A stretch of 21,454 nucleotides of DNA from an uncultured bacterium (GTDB lineage Bacteria > Patescibacteriota > Patescibacteriia > Patescibacteriales > UBA12465): positions 1 through 21,454 of the forward strand of contig CALJZR010000049.1 of the NCBI GenBank assembly GCA_937983635.1. Direction: 5' to 3'. The notes under the pieces were generated by a model. The model searched no databases and had not been told where the DNA came from. It saw nothing but the letters and a program-made list of their open reading frames with translations. This document shows, in pieces, positions 7,851 to 14,972 of this stretch (within the stretch, counting starts at the first letter, position 1; every line of letters begins with the position of its first letter). Made by a program: the position numbers and the translations under genes.

Positions 7851-9851
7851 ATGCGCCCTTATCTCCTGGTCCTAATTTTCCTCTTACTTTTATTCATCCC
7901 GCAAGTAGCCGGGGCGGAGGATTCTTATCCGCGCCTAGCTAACTATTTTTTAAGATGGGAAATGACGGAACAAGAAGCGGAGGAACTAGCTAAGTGGGAT
8001 TTAATTATTTTAGACATGGAAAATCAGGAGAATAACCCTGAGTTAATCGAGAAAATCCGTCGTCTGAATCCGAAGGTAAAAATATTGGCCTATATCACTT
8101 CTCAGGAAATAATGGATAATACTGAAGATTATCGTAATGCTTGGTTGCGCCAGGAATTAGCCGCTCAGATTGATTCTTCTTGGTATTTAAAGGATAAGGA
8201 AGGGCGGCATGTCGTTAATTGGCCCTTTACTTCCATGCTTAATCTAAGCGAGCAGTCTCCCCGCAACGCTGATGGAAAAAAGTTTAATGAATTCTTACCC
8301 CGATTTGTGCATGAGCGCCTCCAAGCTAGCGGTCTTTGGGATGGAGTTTTTTATGATAATATCTGGGGTGATGTAGCCTGGGTTAACGGCGGTAATCTTG
8401 ATTTTAATAATGACGGCCAGCAAGATTCAATTTTAGTAGCTAATAGTCTCTGGGTTGAAGGTACAAGTAAAATTTTACGTTTAACCAAAGAATTGTGCGG
8501 ACCCGATTTTTTAATCGTTGGCAATGGCCGCATCCACTGGCCTTATCAGACCTTACTAAACGGCATGATGCTGGAAAATTTTCCTTCATCTTGGGAAAAC
8601 GGCGGTACTTGGTCGGGCTCTATGAGTTCTTATTCGCGTTTAGCTCAATTAAATCTTCGGCCAACCCTGCCTATCATTAATATTTATGAAAAGAATCAGG
8701 AAAATTACCGCCGCTTTCGTTATGGCTTTGCGAGTGCACTTTTAGGCGATGGTTATTATAGCTTTGATTATGATGTGAGCAATCATGGCCAGACTTGGTG
8801 GTATGATGAGTATGATGTCGACTTGGGCAGTGCTCAGTCGGCCCCGTATAATCTTATTAATGGCGGTAAGACTGATTGGCAATCGGGCTTGTGGCGACGT
8901 GATTTTAAAAATGGAGTAGCTATTGTCAACTCTACCGATAAAGTTCAGAGCTTTGTTTTTAGCAAGGAGGAGTTTGAAAAAATTAAAGGCACTCAGGATC
9001 CTAATATTAATAATGGTTTAAAAATTAATTATTTGAAGCTTGAGCCAAAGGATGGGATTATTCTTTTAAAAAAATTGGCAGCTTGGCAGGGAAGCGTTTT
9101 TACCAATGGTGGATTTTTAAGAATCTTTAAAAGTGACGGGCAGCAAGCTCGTAATGGTTTCTTTTCCTATATCAGCAGCTTACCGAGCGGTAGTGAAGTT
9201 TTAGTTGATACTTTTTTAGATGGAGAAACAGATTATATTTTTAGCCATGAAGGCAGGCTTAGTCGCCAGCGGGGAGGCAAGATAATTTGGACCGTTTTGC
9301 CCTTTGCCGCCGGCTTTAAAGGCTCGGCGTCAATCGCAGTCGGCGATATTAATGGTGACAATAAGCCGGAAATCATTATCGGCGCCGGTGCGGGCGGTGG
9401 TCCACAAGTAAGAGTTTTTAGTTTTGAAGGTAAGGCAATGCTTAATTTTTTCGCTTATGACAAAAATTTTCGCGGTGGCGTCAATGTTGCCGCCGGCGAT
9501 ATTAATGGCGATGGCCGAGCCGAGATTATAACTGGTGCCGGTAAGGGTGGCGGCCCTCATGTTCGCTATTTTAACAATCAAGGTTCACTTGTTGGTCAGT
9601 TTTTCGCTTATGATAAAAATTTTCGCGGCGGGGTTACCGTTGCCGCCGGAGATATGAATGCTGATGGTCGAGCGGAAATTATTACCGGCGCCGGCCCGGG
9701 TGGCGGACCCCAGGTGAGGATTTTTAATCAAGATGGTTTATCATTAAATAGTTTTTTCGCTTATGACAAAGATTTCCGCGGGGGCATCACCGTTGGTTAT
9801 TCCAATAAGAGCGGGGAAGCAGAGGTGTCAGTTAGTATCAAGGGTTTTTAA
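7851..9851 (+). CDS. Secreted glycoside-hydrolase-like protein with FG-GAP repeats
   Basis: A 666-aa exported protein. A signal peptide covers residues 1-22 (hydrophobic LLVLIFLLLLFI core, AGA cleavage site). Residues about 25-340 resemble the putative TIM-barrel glycosidases of the GHL15 / GH114-like group: DLIILDMENQ, KILAYITSQE, LWDGVFYDNIWGD and LIVGNGR are barrel-strand motifs with acidic residues suited to catalysis. A short beta domain follows. From about 480 to the end there are three FG-GAP/VCBS units with calcium-type DxNxDG loops at D499, D550 and D601, spaced exactly 51 residues, plus a partial fourth. I infer a surface or cell-wall glycan hydrolase whose beta-propeller repeats bind ligand. 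The substrate is unknown. The downstream anchored protein may act with it. Confidence 0.8.
   Translation: MRPYLLVLIFLLLLFIPQVAGAEDSYPRLANYFLRWEMTEQEAEELAKWDLIILDMENQENNPELIEKIRRLNPKVKILAYITSQEIMDNTEDYRNAWLRQELAAQIDSSWYLKDKEGRHVVNWPFTSMLNLSEQSPRNADGKKFNEFLPRFVHERLQASGLWDGVFYDNIWGDVAWVNGGNLDFNNDGQQDSILVANSLWVEGTSKILRLTKELCGPDFLIVGNGRIHWPYQTLLNGMMLENFPSSWENGGTWSGSMSSYSRLAQLNLRPTLPIINIYEKNQENYRRFRYGFASALLGDGYYSFDYDVSNHGQTWWYDEYDVDLGSAQSAPYNLINGGKTDWQSGLWRRDFKNGVAIVNSTDKVQSFVFSKEEFEKIKGTQDPNINNGLKINYLKLEPKDGIILLKKLAAWQGSVFTNGGFLRIFKSDGQQARNGFFSYISSLPSGSEVLVDTFLDGETDYIFSHEGRLSRQRGGKIIWTVLPFAAGFKGSASIAVGDINGDNKPEIIIGAGAGGGPQVRVFSFEGKAMLNFFAYDKNFRGGVNVAAGDINGDGRAEIITGAGKGGGPHVRYFNNQGSLVGQFFAYDKNFRGGVTVAAGDMNADGRAEIITGAGPGGGPQVRIFNQDGLSLNSFFAYDKDFRGGITVGYSNKSGEAEVSVSIKGF
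9294..9805 (+). repeat. 153-bp tandem coding repeat (FG-GAP units)
   Basis: Units of exactly 153 bp are marked by FFAYDK(N/D)FRGG starting at 9447, 9600 and 9753, and by GD(I/M)N(G/A)D loops at 9345, 9498 and 9651. The second and third units are the most alike at the DNA level, mostly differing at third codon positions, which suggests fairly recent internal duplication. Confidence 0.9.
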
Positions 9852-9868
9852 TTTAAATATCTAAGCAT

Positions 9869-10939
9869 ATGTATAAAAAAATTATTAACTGGTGGCATCG
9901 CCGCCGAGAAAGATTTTACCGACGTAATCGTTGGCACCTTGCTTTAGATATTTTTTTGGTAGTTTTAATTTTACTATTAGCCGGCGTTTCTTTGCGCTTG
10001 TCTCTTTATAATCCCTTAGTGCTTGATATTCTTAATTTACAAAATTTAGGTACCACCAGTACTGATGGTATTTTGAATAATAAGCTGGAATTAGACATTC
10101 AGGCCGTTCCCGAAAAAAGGGTAGTGAAATTAGGGGATAGGTTGATAGTTAAAATTGACTATCACAATCAAGGTAATCTCGATATTGATCAAGCGCGCCT
10201 TTCTTTAGACTTTACGAGTGCTGCCTTTCAAATTAAGAATTTAGAAGTAGCGGGTGAAAAGGCAAATTTAGAGCAGGGGCAAATAGTTTTAAATGATATT
10301 GCGGCCGGTGCTCAGGGTAGTTTAGAGCTAGGATTTGATTGGCTGACGGTAAAAAGTGATTTTCCTCGGAGTTTAGAATTAAAGCTTGTTACAGAGCTTA
10401 GTTCTGCTGGAAAGAAAAAAGAAAAGGAGTTATCTTTGTCCCAGATTAAAATTGCCAGTGATTTAGAAATAAAAGCCGGTATTTATTATCATAGCCCTCA
10501 GGGCGATCAGCTTGGTATTGGTCCCTTGCCGCCGGTAGTGGGCATTCCTACTAAATATTGGTTAATAGTGAAGGCTCTAAATTCCGGCAATGATTTAGAA
10601 GATTTAGTGTTTAGCGCGCGCTTGCCCGAAGGCGTCTCTTTAAGTGATGAACAGAGTCTTTTGGCTGGTAAATTTTCTTATAACCAGCAGTCCCGGCGTT
10701 TAATCTGGCAATTAGATAGCCTTAGTGCTGCTGGTGGCGACTATATTGCTAATTTTGCTTTAACCCTAATTCCTAGTGAAGAACAGGTCGGTAAAAATGC
10801 GCCCCTATTGTATGATTTGCAATATCACGCTGATGACGCCTGGACAGGACTAGAAATCTCCGCTGCTTTAAGTGATTTAGACTCTTCTTTGCCTGATGAC
10901 CGCCTTAATCGTAATCACGGTGAAGTTGTCGCTCAATAG
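9869..10939 (+). CDS. Membrane-anchored protein with CARDB/DUF11-like domains
   Basis: A 356-aa protein with a strongly basic cytoplasmic N-terminus (WWHRRRERFYRRNRWH), one membrane helix at about 25-46 (LDIFLVVLILLLAGVSLRLSL), and an extracytoplasmic region built of two beta-sandwich-like segments. The first (about 78-190: VVKLGDRLIVKIDYHNQGNLDIDQARLSLDF) and second (about 225-330: YWLIVKALNSGNDLEDLVFSARLPEGVSL) both carry the pattern of CARDB/DUF11 repeats, which discuss an extended strand, an N-G-N-D/L turn and a following strand. No catalytic motif is present. It lies 17 nt after the glycosidase and 1 nt before alr. A scaffold or adhesin role at the cell surface is inferred only from topology and fold. 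Confidence 0.7.
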   Translation: MYKKIINWWHRRRERFYRRNRWHLALDIFLVVLILLLAGVSLRLSLYNPLVLDILNLQNLGTTSTDGILNNKLELDIQAVPEKRVVKLGDRLIVKIDYHNQGNLDIDQARLSLDFTSAAFQIKNLEVAGEKANLEQGQIVLNDIAAGAQGSLELGFDWLTVKSDFPRSLELKLVTELSSAGKKKEKELSLSQIKIASDLEIKAGIYYHSPQGDQLGIGPLPPVVGIPTKYWLIVKALNSGNDLEDLVFSARLPEGVSLSDEQSLLAGKFSYNQQSRRLIWQLDSLSAAGGDYIANFALTLIPSEEQVGKNAPLLYDLQYHADDAWTGLEISAALSDLDSSLPDDRLNRNHGEVVAQ

Positions 10940-10940
10940 G

Positions 10941-12092
10941 ATGCTTATTTCTTATCTGCGTCGTTGGCGCAAACCAAATTACCAGACCCTTAATCGCTTA
11001 GAAATAGAAGCTGAGGCGATTTTAGATAATTTTAAATTTCTTCAGGGCCGGCAGCCAGAGGCCAAAATTATTCCTGTTTTGAAATCAAACGCTTACGGCC
11101 ATGGCTTGAAGGAGATCTGCCAAATTCTTAATCGGGCGGATGTAGAAATGGTGGCAGTTGACTCTTTTCCGGAGGCGCAAGTAGCCTATCGTTATTTTCG
11201 CGGTAAAGTTTTATTAATTGGCGAAATGCCAATTCCCGCTTATCGTTATCTGCATTGGTCGCGCACAGAGATTTGTGTTTACAATAAGGAGACCATTAAA
11301 GCTTTAGCAAGCTTAAAAATAAAAGCGAATATTCATCTTTTTGTTAATTCCGGGATGAATCGGGAGGGAATTAAGGATCTGCCTAATTTCTGGCAAGACA
11401 ATCTTGATTATTGGCCTCATTTAAATATTATCGGTCTTTGTTCTCACTTGGTTGAGGCTGAAGGTGATGGCGTTCTCAATCATAAACAGACGGAAGTATT
11501 TTTAAAAGACTTAGATTTTTTAAATCAACAAGGAATTTTTCCTAAATATGTTCATCTCGGCAATAGCGCCGGTATTTTTACTTTAAAAGACAAGCGCTTA
11601 AACTCTTATCGCCCCGGCCTAGCGCTCTACGGTTATAATCCTTTCAGTGAAAATAGTCCTCATTTCAGTGAAGCTCAATCTTTGCGCCCGGCTCTAAGCT
11701 TGATGAGTACGATTGTATCTGTACAGAATCTTGATCCTGGTGAAATCGTCTCTTATAATGCTACTTATCAGGCTCCAGCAGCCACGCAAATAGCGGTTAT
11801 TCCTTTTGGTTATTATGAAGGTTTAGATCGGCGACTTTCTAATCTTGCCGAGTTTCAAGTTGTTAAGGGTAAAAATAGGATTAAAGCTAAATTAGCCGGT
11901 CGGGTCTGCATGAATCTTTGTTGTTTAGATGTTGGCAGGGAAGAATCGATTGCCCCTGGTTTAGAGGTTTGCTTAATTTCTTCTAGGCGAGAAGATTTTA
12001 ATTCTTTGGAAAATTTGGCACGGCTGCAGGGAAGCATCCCCTATGAGTTGTTAGTTAAATTACAGGCTAATATTAGAAGAAATATTGTTTGA
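10941..12092 (+). CDS. alr: Alanine racemase
   Basis: A 383-aa PLP enzyme interconverting L- and D-alanine to supply peptidoglycan precursors. The PLP lysine is K48 in PVLKSNAYGHG. The catalytic tyrosine of the second domain is Y272 in IVSYNATY. YRPGLALYG and GRVCMN are the expected flanking motifs. The usual Asp in the CMDQ motif is Asn here (N325), a change at the substrate entry rather than at a catalytic base. ATG 10941 is preferred: it is one base after the previous stop, whereas the longer frame from 10896 would overlap that gene. The gene ends in TGA, which shows TGA is a stop in this genome. It sits immediately before ftsQ, as cell-wall and division genes often do. Confidence 0.93.
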   Translation: MLISYLRRWRKPNYQTLNRLEIEAEAILDNFKFLQGRQPEAKIIPVLKSNAYGHGLKEICQILNRADVEMVAVDSFPEAQVAYRYFRGKVLLIGEMPIPAYRYLHWSRTEICVYNKETIKALASLKIKANIHLFVNSGMNREGIKDLPNFWQDNLDYWPHLNIIGLCSHLVEAEGDGVLNHKQTEVFLKDLDFLNQQGIFPKYVHLGNSAGIFTLKDKRLNSYRPGLALYGYNPFSENSPHFSEAQSLRPALSLMSTIVSVQNLDPGEIVSYNATYQAPAATQIAVIPFGYYEGLDRRLSNLAEFQVVKGKNRIKAKLAGRVCMNLCCLDVGREESIAPGLEVCLISSRREDFNSLENLARLQGSIPYELLVKLQANIRRNIV

Positions 12093-12106
12093 TTTTTATT
12101 TAATTT

Positions 12107-12994
12107 ATGTTGAAAGGGAAGTCTAGCCCTTATTTGGCAAGGAGGGCAAAAAAATTTAAATGTGTAAAAAAAGATTATCAGCATAAAACTCTGCATAACC
12201 CTTTTTTTCATAAGCGCCAACAAAAACCCGGAGTTTCTAAAAATAAATTTCGTCGCTATTTTGTTTTCTTTTTTGTAATTTTAATTTTTTCGGCTCTTTT
12301 GTATCTTTTTTGTTTCTCGCCACTTTTTTCTTTGCGTCAGGTGAAAATTGAAGGAGTCAGTCGTATTCCTGAGGCAGAATTGGCGGATTTTGCCTGGCAA
12401 CAGAGCCAGGGTCGCCGGGCCCTCATTTTTAAACAAAGCAATCTTTTATTTTTTCAAGAAGAAACATTGACTGCCGCTTTGAGTGAAAATTTTAGTTTCG
12501 ATTCTTTGCGGGTTTATAAGCGCTGGCCGCATACTTTGGTAATTAGTGCCGGTGAGCGTAGTTTGGCTTTTATTTGGCGAGATAAATCTGGGCAGAGTTT
12601 TAGCGACAGCCGCGGCTGTCTTGTGCCTGAGGCGTCGTTAAACGAGGGCGATATGGCTAATTATGCTATTTTGGAAGCTAGTGGCGACTTAGACTATCTA
12701 GATGACAAAGATTGCTTAGAAATCGATGAGGCTTATTTGCGCGCCCTTTTTGCTCTTTATGAAAAGATGCGGTCTTATCCAGAGCTTAAAGTTAATCGCT
12801 TTTTGTTAGAGGGGGCTTTTAATACCCTGAAAGCTGATCTTGCTTCCGGACCCAACATTCTTTTTAATGTGAAAGATGATTTGGATAAACAACTCAATAA
12901 GTTGGTAATCATAAAACAAGAGCAAGAGCCAGAGCAATTTAATGCTTTGGAGTATATTGATCTTCGTTATGGCGATCGCGCCTACTTTAAGTAA
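12107..12994 (+). CDS. ftsQ: Cell division protein FtsQ/DivIB
   Basis: A 295-aa bitopic divisome protein linking early and late division factors (FtsB/FtsL and septal synthase). The N-terminus is long and basic (1-50, 19 Lys/Arg), a membrane helix lies at about 51-70 (YFVFFFVILIFSALLYLFCF), the POTRA domain starts at SLRQVKIEGVSRIPEAEL (75-145), and the protein ends with the typical FtsQ motif YIDLRYGDRAYFK. That terminal motif makes the call firm despite low overall conservation. It follows alr by 14 nt. ftsA and ftsZ, the usual neighbours, are not here; instead a tiny membrane ORF and a terminator follow. Three cytoplasmic and periplasmic cysteines are present but show no metal-site pattern. 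Confidence 0.92.
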   Translation: MLKGKSSPYLARRAKKFKCVKKDYQHKTLHNPFFHKRQQKPGVSKNKFRRYFVFFFVILIFSALLYLFCFSPLFSLRQVKIEGVSRIPEAELADFAWQQSQGRRALIFKQSNLLFFQEETLTAALSENFSFDSLRVYKRWPHTLVISAGERSLAFIWRDKSGQSFSDSRGCLVPEASLNEGDMANYAILEASGDLDYLDDKDCLEIDEAYLRALFALYEKMRSYPELKVNRFLLEGAFNTLKADLASGPNILFNVKDDLDKQLNKLVIIKQEQEPEQFNALEYIDLRYGDRAYFK

Positions 12995-13046
12995 CAAAAA
13001 GTAACTAAAGAAGTGCGGCGGGGAATACCGCTAGCTTCGCAATTAT

Positions 13047-13187
13047 ATGGAAACAATGTTCAAGGTTCTGTTTGGCTTCTCGGTGTTTATTTTTTCTTTA
13101 ATCAGCGTCGGTCTTTTTTTACTGATTGTAAAAACAATTCTAATGTTTGTCCCACAGATTAATTTTTTGGGCCTGACAATCTATTAA
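13047..13187 (+). CDS. Small single-span membrane protein (46 aa)
   Basis: An open frame starting ATG at 13047 codes for 46 residues, METMFKVLFGFSVFIFSLIS and onward, with a hydrophobic stretch from about 7 to 36 that can form one membrane helix, or a hairpin broken by Lys29. It lies 52 nt after ftsQ and before the operon terminator, on the same strand. Codon use is T-rich, as for any membrane peptide, so coding status is not certain. A purine-rich GCGGGGAA lies about 20 nt upstream, too far for a normal ribosome-binding site. Many divisome operons contain small single-span proteins (FtsL/FtsB-like), but this has no coiled coil after the helix. Function unknown. Confidence 0.5.
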   Translation: METMFKVLFGFSVFIFSLISVGLFLLIVKTILMFVPQINFLGLTIY

Positions 13188-13328
13188 AAGACCTAATGTC
13201 TTATAGCCCTTGCTTTTAGCCTGCTTATTAGGTGTATTAATATACATTATGCGAAGTATGATTATGCAGAAAAGGCTAATAAATTGAGTCTTTTGCTAAT
13301 TCAATCTCAGTTCCCTGAATAAAAATAT
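13188..13328 (+). other. AT-rich intergenic stretch with competing inverted repeats
   Basis: No gene is seen here. ACCTAAT (13191-13197) can pair with ATTAGGT (13227-13233), while TTAGCCT (13216-13222) can pair with AGGCTAA (13273-13279), and the two pairings interleave. ATTATGC occurs twice (13247 and 13261 regions). A strong terminator follows. It may be a 3' UTR or a small structured RNA; nothing identifies a known RNA class. Confidence 0.3.
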
Positions 13329-13361
13329 CCCCGGTAGCGCTTGGTGCGTACCGGGGTTTTT
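13329..13361. terminator. Strong bidirectional terminator ending the ftsQ operon
   Basis: CCCCGGTA (13329-13336) pairs with TACCGGGG (13349-13356). An inner CGC/GCG extends the stem around loop TTGGT. A TTTTT tail follows on the + strand. On the minus strand ATATTTTT follows, so it also serves the convergent gene ending at 13368. Confidence 0.92.
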
Positions 13362-13367
13362 CTTACT

Positions 13368-13859
13368 CTATTTTTCATCGATTTGGATTTTTTTTAAATC
13401 TAAATTCAAACCAGTGATAATTGGGTCAATCCAGACCTCTTGATTGTCATGGTCTTGACTTAGCAGTAGTAGTTGACGCAGTTCCCCGGCTTCTTGCGGG
13501 TTTTGCGGCTTAATGATGATGCGGCCGCCACGAAGGATAATTTCTTCAACGGCGGTGCTAAACTCTTGGCCAATAGTTTTTTTGGGCCAGGGCCAGAGTT
13601 GGTAACGCGGTACTTTTTCGGTGGCCATGATTTTGACCTTGGTGACGGCTGGACTGAATTTGTTAACAACATTTTTTAACAATATTGTCAATGTTTCAGT
13701 CAAGAGAGGTTTGTCGGGGTTATAATCGATGTTTCTTAACAAAAGATTATTTCCCTTTCGCTCGATTAATAAATCGATTTCATTTTCATCCTGGTCAGTG
13801 TGCTCATATACTATTTTTAGCACGGCACTTAGACGTAAGGATATTTCTTTTGTTTCCAT
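13368..13859 (-). CDS. Hypothetical protein, divergent from the recombinase gene
   Basis: A 163-aa soluble protein that I do not recognise. The longer frame from a TTG at 13910 would begin inside the -35 element of its own promoter, so ATG 13859 (METKEISLRL) is the better start, giving a leader of about 11 nt. It is a charged alpha/beta protein: an N-terminal segment (about 1-70) with an acidic loop HTDQDENEIDLLIE, then TKVKIMATEKVPRYQLWPWPKK in the middle, then a segment (about 100-163) reading EEIILRGGRIIIKPQNPQEAGELRQLLLL. No signal peptide, membrane helix or catalytic motif is visible. It shares a 96-bp intergenic region with the tyrosine recombinase, and this hints at common control. Confidence 0.75.
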   Translation of the reverse strand: METKEISLRLSAVLKIVYEHTDQDENEIDLLIERKGNNLLLRNIDYNPDKPLLTETLTILLKNVVNKFSPAVTKVKIMATEKVPRYQLWPWPKKTIGQEFSTAVEEIILRGGRIIIKPQNPQEAGELRQLLLLSQDHDNQEVWIDPIITGLNLDLKKIQIDEK

Positions 13860-13877
13860 GGTACAATCTTTTTTAAA

Positions 13878-13906
13878 ATCATAGACCCTTGCTTCCCACC
13901 TGTCAA
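13878..13906 (-). promoter_or_regulatory. Sigma-70 type promoter for the 163-aa gene
   Basis: On the minus strand: -35 TTGACA (13906-13901), a 17-nt spacer, and -10 TATGAT (13883-13878). The ATG lies 18 nt beyond the -10. Confidence 0.85.
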
Positions 13907-13920
13907 TCAATATTTTTTGA

Positions 13921-13950
13921 TTGTCTCTCCGCTTCCCTATCTGCTATAAT
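13921..13950 (+). promoter_or_regulatory. Extended -10 promoter for the recombinase gene, leaderless
   Basis: -35 TTGTCT (13921-13926), an 18-nt spacer, and extended -10 TGCTATAAT (13942-13950). Only 6 nt separate the -10 from the ATG at 13957, so transcription should start at or next to the A of the start codon. Confidence 0.8.
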
Positions 13951-13956
13951 ATTAAT

Positions 13957-14913
13957 ATGTCTGAACAAAAAGCAATAATTAAATATCTCCTTGATTTTCT
14001 TGATTATTCTGAGATTGAAAAAGGCTTATCTACTAAAACCCAAGAAAATTATACCCGCTTTCTGCGGAAATTTTTCCGTTGGCTGGAGAGCGTCGGCTTG
14101 GCTGAGTTAAAGCCGGCTGATTTTAGTCCTGATCACGTCTGGCAGTATAAAGTTTTTCTTTCCCGCCACGCCGACCCTAAAACTAAAAAAACTTTAAAAA
14201 AAAGTACGCAGAATTATTATCTTATTGCTCTACGTTCTTTGTTGGAGTTTTTTGTAGAAAAAGATATTAGTTCCCTGCCGCCTTCAAAAGTAAAGTTGGC
14301 AAAGGATAAATCTGATAAAGAAATAAAATTTTTAAAATTAGAGCAGCTGGCTAGTCTTTTGGAGGCGCCTGATCGCCAGACTTTAATTGGTTTGCGGGAT
14401 CGGGCGATTCTAGAAACTTTGTTTTCTACTGGCCTCCGGGTAGCAGAACTAGCCGCTTTAAATTTAGAACAGATTCGAATCCGCTCGGTAAATGATGATT
14501 TGGAAATTGCGGTGGTGGGCAAAGGGAGTAAGATTAGGACTGTTTATTTTTCTGCTCGCGCCGTGAAGGCTCTAAAAGCCTATTTGGATGAGCGCAAAGA
14601 TTTTGATGAAGCTTTATTTATCAATTATCGCCGCGGTTCTACTCAAAGCAATGCTTCTCGGCGCTTGACTGTAAAAAGTATCGAAGATATTGTGAAAAAA
14701 TATGTAAAGATCAGCGGTTTGCCCGTGATGGCCACGCCCCATACTTTGCGTCATTCCTTTGCCACTGACCTATTGAATCAGGGGGTTGATTTACGCACGG
14801 TACAGGAATTTTTAGGGCACAGTAATATTGCCACTACTCAAATTTACACTCATGTAACCAATAAGCAGTTACGCGATATTCACCGTAAGGTACATGAGGG
14901 TCGGCAATTATAA
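13957..14913 (+). CDS. Xer-type tyrosine recombinase
   Basis: A 318-aa site-specific recombinase. The N-terminal SAM-like core-binding domain spans 1-105 and the catalytic domain about 120-318. The full catalytic set is present: R161 (STGLRVAEL), K189 (VGKGSKIR), H262 and R265 (HTLRHSFAT), H288 (FLGHSN) and the nucleophile Y297 (TQIYTH). Size and motif spelling fit XerC/XerD, which resolve chromosome dimers at dif, better than phage integrases; no phage genes or att repeats are seen here. I prefer ATG 13957 (MSEQK) because the promoter -10 lies 6 nt upstream, while the longer frame from 13921 would begin in the -35. I cannot tell XerC from XerD. A perfect terminator follows. Confidence 0.93.
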   Translation: MSEQKAIIKYLLDFLDYSEIEKGLSTKTQENYTRFLRKFFRWLESVGLAELKPADFSPDHVWQYKVFLSRHADPKTKKTLKKSTQNYYLIALRSLLEFFVEKDISSLPPSKVKLAKDKSDKEIKFLKLEQLASLLEAPDRQTLIGLRDRAILETLFSTGLRVAELAALNLEQIRIRSVNDDLEIAVVGKGSKIRTVYFSARAVKALKAYLDERKDFDEALFINYRRGSTQSNASRRLTVKSIEDIVKKYVKISGLPVMATPHTLRHSFATDLLNQGVDLRTVQEFLGHSNIATTQIYTHVTNKQLRDIHRKVHEGRQL

Positions 14914-14925
14914 TTTTAGATTTCA

Positions 14926-14962
14926 AAAGACCTCACCCTGATGGGTGAGGTCTTTATTTTTT
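14926..14962. terminator. Strong terminator between the recombinase and M23 genes
   Basis: A 13-bp perfect stem, AAAGACCTCACCC (14926-14938) with GGGTGAGGTCTTT (14943-14955), loop TGAT, tail ATTTTTT. It lies between convergent genes, with a weaker T-tail (TTTTG) on the minus strand, so it probably serves both. Confidence 0.95.
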
Positions 14963-14972
14963 CATTCAAGGA

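Noticed and set aside
13957..14913. Prophage or integrative element around the tyrosine recombinase
   Set aside because: No phage, transposase or flanking direct repeats are seen, and motifs fit housekeeping Xer enzymes.
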